Below, piece after piece: positions 1 through 6,228 of a DNA stretch of 6,575 nucleotides (position 1 is its first letter; every line of letters starts with the position of its first letter). A model generated the notes under the pieces. The model was not told the DNA's origin. It saw only the letters and a list, made by a program, of their open reading frames with translations, and did not search any database. The DNA comes from Candidatus Omnitrophota bacterium (lineage in GTDB: Bacteria > Omnitrophota > Gorgyraeia > Zapsychrales > Zapsychraceae): NCBI GenBank assembly GCA_020430005.1, contig JAGQKQ010000102.1, positions 1 through 6,575 on the forward strand. The letters are read 5' to 3'. Made by a program: the position numbers and the translations under genes.

Positions 1-2
1 AG

Positions 3-197
3 AGTGGATTTGCCATAGTCACACTCATGATGCTCATTCTCAGTTTGGTTGAGTCGTCCAAGGCAACATTTTACGAAATGTCGCTCTGGACGTTCTTTTA
101 TTTTGGAAGTCTTGCCATTTTACAATCGTGGCTATCACGGGACCGTCTTGAAAAGCAAACAAAATTGTCTAATCAGGATATAAATTCCTATGCTTAA
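3..197 (+). CDS. Membrane protein C-terminus, probable O-antigen polymerase/ligase (5' partial)
   Basis: Only the last 64 codons are in the window; the reading frame is open from base 3 and stops with TAA at 195-197. The peptide has two hydrophobic segments (about residues 3-17, beginning FAIVTLMM, and 28-46, WTFFYFGSLAIL) separated by SLVESSKATFYEMS. It ends in a short charged cytoplasmic-type tail, SRDRLEKQTKLSNQ. A hydrophobic helix, then a short loop beginning with Glu-Ser, then a final helix is typical of the C-terminal end of Wzy/WaaL-type O-antigen polymerases and ligases, which build or attach surface polysaccharide in the inner membrane. The EPS-type neighbours support this. The stop overlaps the next gene's ATG region by 8 bases, so the two are probably co-translated. 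The family call rests on a short tail and context; another polytopic EPS protein is possible. Confidence 0.5.
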   Translation, partial: SGFAIVTLMMLILSLVESSKATFYEMSLWTFFYFGSLAILQSWLSRDRLEKQTKLSNQDINSYA

Positions 198-1683
198 GAA
201 TGATAAAAAAAACGATGCGACGGTCTCTATTTTTCGCGAGGGAGTGCGGGCGGATGATACGGGGGAGAAGATTTTGTATTATACCGTTTGCCGGAATAAC
301 ATTGTGGCTTCCTATAATATTGAGGATGTTCTTGCGAACACGGAAACGTCTTTGGAATTAAATGAAGAGAGCGTTTCATTTTTTTTGCAGAATGGTTTTA
401 TTCCGGCTTCGCAGACGATTTATAAGAATATTTTTTGGTTGTCTATTGGCGATGAAGCCCATTATTCTGTAGCCAGTCCTTCCCGACAGACGGTCTTTAC
501 GCGGTTTCCCTATTTTCGTCAGCATTCTTCCCAACAAAATTCCTATAATCCCGAAAAGTTGCTGGATGTTTTAGGGCGGGCTATCGCCGAAAGAATGACG
601 GCCAATAAACCGGCCTTTCTTATGCTGAGTGGAGGAAAGGATTCGTTAAGTCTGGCGCTGGCCTTATCACGGGCGGGTTTGGGTAATACCGTCACCGGCC
701 TGACCTATGGTTTGGAAGATCAACGTTATGATGAATCATCCATGGCGGTTGAAGCTGCTCGGAAGTTGGGGTTAAAGCATCACATTGTTCGATTAAAGAG
801 TGGCGGCGATTTAAAACCGCTTTTAACCCGGTTTTTCCAACATTCTGTTTTTCCCTGTGCGGATGAGGCGCTGATTCCTTACCTGCGCTGTATGGAATTT
901 ATCAAAGAAGACTGTCAACAATCCACAGCCCAAATTATCGATGGCTCCGGCAATGATGTTTATATGGGACATGTTCCGGGTAAAAGCGATGTCTTGAAAT
1001 TCAAGCTGGCCATTGGAGATACCATTGATCTGTCGGAATTGCGGGGTTTGTTGTTGCGTCGCTTAAAAATAAGCCATTTATTTGATACAAAAGTTGAGAC
1101 GTTGTTTCCGGGGCGTCGGGGTGTTCCGCCACTGCTGCTTAATCAGCTCAATTCATCTTTGAACGACTCCAGTGAATTCTGGCGTGATCTTTATGAAGAA
1201 AATAAAAATCTGGAATACTTTGATTTAAGGGCCTTGTGCCGCGGACGTCATTATGATCAAGGAGAAGTCATGCTCAAAGCGCGCTTAGCAACAAGTGTCT
1301 TTGGTTTTGATTATGCTTTTCCTTTCTGTGATCAGGATGTTATTAATTACTTATTCCATTTGTCCGAAGACGAGCGGTTTGATCAGGTCAATTATTTAAA
1401 CAAAATCGCCTTGCGCAAATTATTACGATCGGAATTGCAGTACGATGACCTGAAGATCGGTAAAAAAGCGTTCTATCTGGAAGGGGTAGAGGTGGTGCGG
1501 AATCTGAAAGATTTTATCTTTGACGAAGTCGGGCAATGCGCGTACTGGAATATAAATACAGCTAAGCGATTATTAACACAATGTTTTAAATCGTTGGATC
1601 AGTTTTCGGGGTTTTATCGCACGATCCTTATTTTATTTATGCTGTCCGGATGGCTTAATCATAATAAATTCTTGAGGAAGTAA
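190..1683 (+). CDS. Asparagine synthase-like ATP-pyrophosphatase protein lacking the glutaminase nucleophile
   Basis: A 497-residue cytoplasmic protein whose C-terminal two thirds match the asparagine synthetase domain. The PP-loop SGGKDS lies at 147-152, followed by YDESSMAVEAARKLGL (about 180-195), the loop DGSGNDVYMG (251-260), a segment like the conserved synthetase core (MLKARLATSVFGFDYAFPFCD, about 361-381) and KIGKKAF (422-428). Known family members activate a carboxylate as acyl-AMP and transfer nitrogen. The N-terminal 110 residues align only with the second half of the class II glutamine amidotransferase domain (NGFIPASQTIYKNI resembles the usual FGYVPGPRTIFKGI). The catalytic Cys2 start (MCGI) is absent, so glutamine hydrolysis is not expected in this chain. 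The ATG has an AGGA at 175-178, 11 bases upstream, and overlaps the preceding gene. By context it probably amidates or condenses a sugar or amino acid on a surface polysaccharide. Family call firm, substrate unknown. Confidence 0.85.
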   Translation: MLKNDKKNDATVSIFREGVRADDTGEKILYYTVCRNNIVASYNIEDVLANTETSLELNEESVSFFLQNGFIPASQTIYKNIFWLSIGDEAHYSVASPSRQTVFTRFPYFRQHSSQQNSYNPEKLLDVLGRAIAERMTANKPAFLMLSGGKDSLSLALALSRAGLGNTVTGLTYGLEDQRYDESSMAVEAARKLGLKHHIVRLKSGGDLKPLLTRFFQHSVFPCADEALIPYLRCMEFIKEDCQQSTAQIIDGSGNDVYMGHVPGKSDVLKFKLAIGDTIDLSELRGLLLRRLKISHLFDTKVETLFPGRRGVPPLLLNQLNSSLNDSSEFWRDLYEENKNLEYFDLRALCRGRHYDQGEVMLKARLATSVFGFDYAFPFCDQDVINYLFHLSEDERFDQVNYLNKIALRKLLRSELQYDDLKIGKKAFYLEGVEVVRNLKDFIFDEVGQCAYWNINTAKRLLTQCFKSLDQFSGFYRTILILFMLSGWLNHNKFLRK

Positions 1684-1685
1684 GA

Positions 1686-2942
1686 ATGAATACAGTTACA
1701 GCTAAACTTCCAAACATTCTTCTAGCCAATAAATATTTTTATCGTAAAGGTGGGGCGGATAACTCATTTTTTCAAACATCGGCCTTGCTGGAGAATCAGG
1801 GACATAAGGTCATGCATTTTTCTATGCATGACGAGAAGAACCTTGATTCACCCTATGCGCCTTATTTTGTTAACCATGTGGATTATGAAAAGAAAGATTT
1901 AAAAACAACCTTAGGTAATGCCGGAAAACTGCTTTATTCACGTGAGGCGCGATACAAAATCAGAAAGCTTATTCAGAATGAGCGTCCCGATATTGCGCAT
2001 TTGAACAATATCTATCATCAAATTTCTCCGTCTATCATTCATGAACTCAAGAGTTTTAATATTCCGGTCGTGATGTCGTTACGGGATTATAAAGTTGTTT
2101 GCGGGGCGTATACGATGCTGGCGAATGATCAGATTTGTGAAGCCTGTCGAGGTGGACGATATTATCAGGGGTTTTTGAAGAACTGCCATAAAGGGTCACG
2201 TTTTAAAGGCGCGTTGATTACGCTGGAAATGTATCTCCATCACAAGATTTTACATATCTATGATTTAGTGGACTGCTTCATCTCACCCAGCCGGTTTTTA
2301 AAAGATAAGGTAAAGGAGATGGGTTTTAAAGGGCGTGTGGAGTATCTTCCGAATTTTGTGTATCCGGAACATATTGAACCGCGGTATTCATTTGATGGAA
2401 ATACACTTGTTTATATGGGGCGCTTGTCCCACGAAAAAGGAGTGCTGACGTTGATTAAGGCGGTCGGATCAATTCCGGATGTTCAGCTTAAGATAATCGG
2501 TGATGGACCGGCCAGAGCGGAATTAGAAAACTATGTTACAGACGACGGCTTGTCGAACGTTACCTTTTTGGGATATATGTCCGGTGACAAGTTGAATAAT
2601 GAAATTAAAAGCGCGAAGTGTGTGGTGATTCCTTCGGAGTGGTATGAAAACAATCCGCGCTCTGTTATCGAATCATTTGCTATGGGTAAGCCTGTCATCG
2701 GCGCGCGAATGGGTGGTATTCCGGAATTAGTTCGTGATAACGAAACGGGAATGACGTTTATTTCAGGTGATGAAAAGGATCTTTCAGAAAAAATTAATTA
2801 TGCCTTGGCGGACGATGAACGGATTAAACGGTGGGGACAAAACGCGCGGCGTTTAATCGAAGAGGAATACAGTGCTCAAAAACACTATCAGGGATTGCGT
2901 GCAATTTACGATGAGGTTTTGGCCAATGCCCGCCAAACGTAA
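1686..2942 (+). CDS. GT4 family glycosyltransferase (GT-B fold)
   Basis: A 418-residue cytoplasmic retaining glycosyltransferase with no signal peptide or clear transmembrane helix. The N-terminal acceptor half opens with ILLANKYFYRKGGADN (about 11-26), typical of the GT4 GG-loop. The C-terminal Rossmann half carries YMGRLSHEKG (243-252; R246 and K251 are the usual phosphate-binding pair), IIGDGP (270-275) and the EX7E motif E321-E329 in WYENNPRSVIES, followed by GKPVIGARMGGIPELV. A cysteine cluster at C139, C151, C154 and C167 sits in the acceptor half, as in a subset of GT4 enzymes. It would transfer a sugar from a nucleotide donor to a lipid-linked EPS or glycan precursor. Donor and acceptor cannot be read from sequence. 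The start is 2 bases after the previous stop, with GAGG-type SD at the end of that gene. Full length for the family. Confidence 0.93.
   Translation: MNTVTAKLPNILLANKYFYRKGGADNSFFQTSALLENQGHKVMHFSMHDEKNLDSPYAPYFVNHVDYEKKDLKTTLGNAGKLLYSREARYKIRKLIQNERPDIAHLNNIYHQISPSIIHELKSFNIPVVMSLRDYKVVCGAYTMLANDQICEACRGGRYYQGFLKNCHKGSRFKGALITLEMYLHHKILHIYDLVDCFISPSRFLKDKVKEMGFKGRVEYLPNFVYPEHIEPRYSFDGNTLVYMGRLSHEKGVLTLIKAVGSIPDVQLKIIGDGPARAELENYVTDDGLSNVTFLGYMSGDKLNNEIKSAKCVVIPSEWYENNPRSVIESFAMGKPVIGARMGGIPELVRDNETGMTFISGDEKDLSEKINYALADDERIKRWGQNARRLIEEEYSAQKHYQGLRAIYDEVLANARQT
2913..2916 (+). promoter_or_regulatory. Shine-Dalgarno GAGG supporting the ATG at 2926
   Basis: GAGG lies 9 bases before the ATG at 2926, inside the end of the glycosyltransferase gene. 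It favours 2926 as the start and suggests translational coupling with the gene it overlaps. The competing GTG at 2872 also has an acceptable AGAGGA at 2861-2866, so the choice is a preference. Confidence 0.5.
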
Positions 2943-4482
2943 CCGTTGCGTGTGGTCTTGTCTATTGGTTTTATTAGGCGCCGTTTCTACAGGCTTTACG
3001 TTTGTTGAGAAACAGCCGGGTGTGATTACTGTTTTTACCAATCAGGAACGCGGATTGGTAAACAAAAAGGTCTTTGGCAACAATGTGGCTGGGTACGATC
3101 CGTCAACGTATGAACAGTCGCGGGAAGAATATTGTGGCTTTTCAGATTTTGGTGGTGGGCTATGGGACCCGGAACTGAATCGACCTGTATCGGAAGTTTT
3201 AGCTTTAATGAAAGAGGCTGGCGTTTCGGTGCTCCGTTTTCCCGGAGGATGCGGTACGCATCATTATGATTGGAAAAAGACTATCGGCAAGGATCGTTCA
3301 GAATTTCGTTTTGGTCTGGATGAATTTCTAACTGTCGCAAGAGAAATGGGTGCAGAGTCCATTATTACTTTAAGTTATTTTACCGGCAATGCCCAAACAC
3401 AAGCGGATTTGGTGGAATATTTGAATACTCCCGACGATGGATCTAACCCGAATGGTGGGGCCGATTGGGCGGCCGTTCGCGCCGAGAACGGACACCCCGA
3501 ACCTTATGGCGTGCGGTATTTTGAAATCGGCAATGAAGTGTGGCATGGCGATCATCGTGGAATTGCAAAGGTGACGGCGAAAGACTATGCCGAAAAATAT
3601 CTGACATATTATGCAGCCTTAAAGGCCGTTGATCCAGATATTCAAATTGGGGTAGTGCTTTTTGACAAATCATGGGACCACGAGGTTTTGGGAATAATTC
3701 AAGATAAGCTGGATTTTGCTATTGTACATTTTTATTTTTCAGCGGGTTGGGCGGGTAAAGATTTAACAAATCAGGACCCAAAACATGTTTTTGCCGATAC
3801 GTTGAAAGAGCCGGAGCGATATCAAGACCGAATCAGACGAAAGTTGATGTCGCTGCGTGAGGCTGCCGGACGGGATATTCCGCTCGCTTTTACAGAATAC
3901 AATACGGCGTTTACGCAGAACGAACCGCTTCCTTACCGGCACACCTTGGGATCGGCCCTTGTTAATGCCGAAATTGTGAAAGTATTAATGAATCCCGAAA
4001 ACAACATTCTGCTGGCAAATTACTGGGACGCGTTAAGTCGTTTTTGGGGTATGGTTTATTATTCTGGTTCCGTCGATCAAAACAGTTTGTATAACCACTA
4101 CACAAAACGTCCAAGTTTTTATGTTTATCAGTTATATCATCACCATTTCGGTGATGTTTTATTAAAGTCGACAGTTTCCAAACAACAGGCGGATCTGTCC
4201 GTGAATAGCAGCAAAAACATTGATGGCGACAAGGTTTATATTTTTGTTGTAAATCGCAATGTAACAAAAGCCTTTGAGTCTTTTGTCGAGTTGGAGGATT
4301 TTATTCCACTGGAAAAGGTCGATGCGTGGACCCTTGATGGGACCCGTGTGGATGCGTTAAATGAGGATGGACAGGAACAGGTTTCCGTGTCGCACAAAAC
4401 AATGAACATGCAGGATGGTAAATTTTTGCTGACGTTTAAGCCGCACTCACTTACGGTTTTAGAATTTAAACGCAAAAATTAG
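2926..4482 (+). CDS. Secreted GH51-like glycoside hydrolase (clan GH-A)
   Basis: With the ATG at 2926 the protein has 518 residues. It starts with a basic n-region (MPAKRNR) and a hydrophobic stretch CVWSCLLVLLGAVSTGF, so it is exported or N-terminally anchored; there is no lipobox. The catalytic barrel carries VLRFPGG (about 102-108), HHYDWKKTIG, a RAENGHPEPYGVRYFEIGNE stretch with the putative acid/base E204, and LAFTEYN with the putative nucleophile E324. These follow the GH51 alpha-L-arabinofuranosidase pattern. A C-terminal beta-sandwich-like region (about 435-518) follows and there is no PEP-CTERM tail. An in-frame GTG at 2872 (AGAGGA 5 bases upstream) would add 18 residues and overlap the glycosyltransferase gene by 71 bases; I prefer 2926 for its compact signal peptide and GAGG. 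It probably trims or remodels the polysaccharide made by its neighbours. Another GH-A specificity, such as an endo-glycanase, remains possible. Confidence 0.85.
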   Translation: MPAKRNRCVWSCLLVLLGAVSTGFTFVEKQPGVITVFTNQERGLVNKKVFGNNVAGYDPSTYEQSREEYCGFSDFGGGLWDPELNRPVSEVLALMKEAGVSVLRFPGGCGTHHYDWKKTIGKDRSEFRFGLDEFLTVAREMGAESIITLSYFTGNAQTQADLVEYLNTPDDGSNPNGGADWAAVRAENGHPEPYGVRYFEIGNEVWHGDHRGIAKVTAKDYAEKYLTYYAALKAVDPDIQIGVVLFDKSWDHEVLGIIQDKLDFAIVHFYFSAGWAGKDLTNQDPKHVFADTLKEPERYQDRIRRKLMSLREAAGRDIPLAFTEYNTAFTQNEPLPYRHTLGSALVNAEIVKVLMNPENNILLANYWDALSRFWGMVYYSGSVDQNSLYNHYTKRPSFYVYQLYHHHFGDVLLKSTVSKQQADLSVNSSKNIDGDKVYIFVVNRNVTKAFESFVELEDFIPLEKVDAWTLDGTRVDALNEDGQEQVSVSHKTMNMQDGKFLLTFKPHSLTVLEFKRKN

Positions 4483-4498
4483 TATATTTTACAGTATC

Positions 4499-4528
4499 TT
4501 CACAATTGCGACACGAAACAGACATAAA
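4499..4528 (+). promoter_or_regulatory. Candidate sigma70-like promoter for the PEP-CTERM/exosortase unit
   Basis: TTCACA at 4499-4504 (5 of 6 to TTGACA) is followed after 18 bases by CATAAA at 4523-4528 (4 of 6 to TATAAT), in the only sizeable intergenic gap of the window. Transcription would start near 4535, giving a leader of roughly 75 bases before the ATG at 4611. The match is weak, and readthrough from the EPS operon is also possible because no convincing terminator separates the two. Confidence 0.35.
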
Positions 4529-4537
4529 AAATTGGTA

Positions 4538-4553
4538 GCATTCTAGAGAATGC
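4538..4553. repeat. Perfect 6-bp inverted repeat upstream of the PEP-CTERM gene
   Basis: GCATTC (4538-4543), spacer TAGA, GAATGC (4548-4553). No T-run follows, so it is not an intrinsic terminator. Its position just after the candidate -10 box would suit an operator or the 5' end of a structured leader. A 6-bp palindrome can arise by chance. Confidence 0.4.
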
Positions 4554-4577
4554 CACACTTATATGAACACTAACGAG

Positions 4578-4606
4578 CTAGGTAAGGATTTGCCTGGAAG
4601 GGGGAG
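4578..4606 (+). promoter_or_regulatory. Leader hairpin abutting a strong Shine-Dalgarno
   Basis: Bases 4578-4585 (CTAGGTAA) can pair with 4590-4597 (TTGCCTGG) as an 8-bp stem with two G-U pairs and a GGAT loop. The stem ends directly before the purine-rich AAGGGGGAG (4598-4606), which sits 4-5 bases before the ATG at 4611. The strong SD decides the start at 4611 over the in-frame ATG at 4563, which has no SD. The hairpin leaves the SD exposed but could affect ribosome access. Pairing was worked out by eye. Confidence 0.45.
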
Positions 4607-4610
4607 ACGT

Positions 4611-5348
4611 ATGCAAAAGACTGCTTTTGGAAAAGTGGCGATAATCGCTGTAATGGCAGTAGCCTTTATGGCCGTAAAACAACAGCCGGCTTTCTCAGCA
4701 TTTGAACCGGATTGGGGTGTCAGTTGGGATGGTGGTGTAGGAACGGGTTATAACGATGTTGCCAAATGGCTGGTTAACAACGGATATTACAATGATTTTG
4801 GCGAGGCTACGGCCTTCGCACAGTCGGGGTATATTGGACACGACGTTGCTGATCCCGACCCGTTTTTCTGGAGTTTTAACAATATCCCGGTCGAATTTCA
4901 AATCGTCTACGAAAACGCCGGTTTTGCCAACCAGAACACGTTTGGTTACTACACAGGTATCGGGGACGAAAAAAATCTAAGCCAGATTTTTAATGGTATT
5001 GAAAATGGACCTAAAGAACTTCTGATTGGAGATGACTTTGGTCTTTACCTGAAAACACCACTTCACAACACATGGTTTACCGATCGTTCGGAAAATTCGG
5101 CGCAACAGATGGGAATTTTAGAAAATCCGGGTGGTAACGCGCAGGCGTTGATTTATGAACTCAAACAAAATCAGCAATGGTTAGTCGCCTGGGAAGATCT
5201 TGATGCGACAAAACTAAAACAAGCGGACAGAGATTTTAATGATATGTACGCTTTAGTAACAGTTGTTCCTGAACCTATCAGTAGTGCGTTGTTTTTGTTA
5301 GGTGGGGGTGTTTTAGCGGCACGACGGTTCAAAAGAAAACGGAGCTAA
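4611..5348 (+). CDS. PEP-CTERM sorting-signal surface protein, DUF4114-like
   Basis: A 245-residue exported protein. A classical Sec signal peptide (MQKTAFGK, then VAIIAVMAVAFMAV, then KQQPAFSA with likely cleavage after A30) precedes a mature domain rich in Asp, Asn, Gly and aromatics. It ends with a full PEP-CTERM signal: VPEP at 219-222, the hydrophobic stretch ISSALFLLGGGVLAA, then the basic tail RRFKRKRS. The segment QWLVAWEDLDATKLKQADRD followed by FNDMYALV (about 189-216), together with YENAGFANQNTFGYY, resembles the DUF4114-type domain common in bacterial surface proteins; the acidic DRDFND turn may bind calcium (inference). The exosortase should cut near the PEP motif during transit to the cell surface or EPS matrix. 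The start at 4611 is chosen by its SD and signal peptide; the upstream ATG at 4563 would prepend 16 polar residues. It lies 1 base from the exosortase gene, so it is probably a dedicated substrate. Confidence 0.92.
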   Translation: MQKTAFGKVAIIAVMAVAFMAVKQQPAFSAFEPDWGVSWDGGVGTGYNDVAKWLVNNGYYNDFGEATAFAQSGYIGHDVADPDPFFWSFNNIPVEFQIVYENAGFANQNTFGYYTGIGDEKNLSQIFNGIENGPKELLIGDDFGLYLKTPLHNTWFTDRSENSAQQMGILENPGGNAQALIYELKQNQQWLVAWEDLDATKLKQADRDFNDMYALVTVVPEPISSALFLLGGGVLAARRFKRKRS

Positions 5349-5349
5349 T

Positions 5350-6228
5350 ATGTCAACGGTTGCTTTCAGAAATCCGAAAGATTATCAGCATTTCGTTCAC
5401 TATATAGCCTGGGCTTGTTTGGCCGCCTTGTATAGCCCTGTCTTTTTCCAACTCTATAAATCGCGTTGGGAAACGATTGACTATACGCATGCTTATTTTG
5501 TTTTGCCGGTTTCATTGTGGACGGCATGGCAGCGTCGGGAAATCCTGAAAAAATTATTTCGAGAAACACATCTTGCCGGTCTTGATATTGTCAGCTTGTT
5601 GGCAATGGTCATAGGGCTTTTTATGTTTGTGTTCGGCTGGCGTTTGGATTATCTGGCCATTTCGACAGCTTCTTTAATACCCGTTTTATGGGGCAGCATT
5701 CGCTTTCTTTATGGGCCAAAGGTGGTTAAGGCCCTTACGTTTCCTCTCTTATTTATATTGTTTCTCATTCCGCCGCCTGTTGGCATTCTTGATTCTATTA
5801 CAATCCCTATGCGTTATACCGTTTCACAATTGACAGAATCCATCCTTTCGGCATTTCATTATCCGATTACAAGAAACGGGTTGCTTTTAACAATGGATGG
5901 GCATGATATTTTTATGGGTGCCCCTTGCAGCGGTTTCCGTTCCTTAATTACGATGATTACTTTAGCGGTGGCCTACGTTAGTCTGATCAATGCGAATTTA
6001 CCTAAAAAAATTATTTTAATTATTTCCGGAATACCGTTCGCCCTTTTAGGAAATCTTATCCGTGTATTAAGTTTGTGCCTTGTAACACATTATTTCGGTC
6101 AGGAAAAGGCGGAAGGTTTTTTTCATGATTTCAGCGGCATTATGGTTTTCTTAATTGTGATCGGTTGTTTGATGGGGCTGGAGTTTGTCGTCGATCGTAT
6201 ACAGAAAAGACGGAGCAGGGCCCAATGA
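5350..6228 (+). CDS. xrt: Exosortase (Xrt family transpeptidase)
   Basis: A 292-residue polytopic inner-membrane protein with about eight hydrophobic segments, the normal length for a stand-alone exosortase. The three hallmark catalytic residues are in place: Cys193 in GAPCSGFRSL, Arg238 in GNLIRVLSL and His259 in GFFHDFSG. LIPPPVG (139-145) and the early DYTHAYFVLP also fit the family. Exosortases are proposed to cleave the PEP-CTERM tail of exported proteins, by analogy with sortases, and transfer them onward. GGAG at 5341-5344, inside the end of the PEP-CTERM gene, lies 5 bases before the ATG, so expression is coupled to the substrate. Its stop overlaps the ATG of EpsI (ATGA). Here the EpsI domain is a separate gene rather than a C-terminal fusion. 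The exosortase subtype cannot be assigned by eye. Confidence 0.95.
   Translation: MSTVAFRNPKDYQHFVHYIAWACLAALYSPVFFQLYKSRWETIDYTHAYFVLPVSLWTAWQRREILKKLFRETHLAGLDIVSLLAMVIGLFMFVFGWRLDYLAISTASLIPVLWGSIRFLYGPKVVKALTFPLLFILFLIPPPVGILDSITIPMRYTVSQLTESILSAFHYPITRNGLLLTMDGHDIFMGAPCSGFRSLITMITLAVAYVSLINANLPKKIILIISGIPFALLGNLIRVLSLCLVTHYFGQEKAEGFFHDFSGIMVFLIVIGCLMGLEFVVDRIQKRRSRAQ

Noticed and set aside
2926..3030. Lipoprotein signal on the glycosidase
   Set aside because: The hydrophobic stretch is not followed by a cysteine in a lipobox; the cysteines present lie at or within the start of the h-region.
4138..4160. Terminator-like hairpin (CATCACC, 5-base loop, GGTGATG, then TTTT)
   Set aside because: It lies inside the glycosidase coding sequence, encoding part of YHHHFGDVL, with more than 300 bases of intact gene still to come. 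It probably reflects codon content.
4483..4562. Sigma54 (-24/-12) promoter, expected because PrsK/PrsR-type regulation is known for PEP-CTERM genes
   Set aside because: TGG at 4533-4535 has no GC at the required spacing, and TTGC at 4506-4509 has no GG upstream. The reverse strand also fails on spacing.
4563..4610. In-frame ATG at 4563 as the start of the PEP-CTERM protein
   Set aside because: It has no Shine-Dalgarno and adds a polar MNTNELGKDLPGRGRR stretch before an otherwise perfect signal peptide. The ATG at 4611 has a strong AAGGGGGAG.
2853..5569. Minus-strand and alternative-frame ORFs of 60-100 codons
   Set aside because: They lie almost entirely over well-supported genes, and their translations show no recognisable domain or signal peptide. 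They are shadow frames.
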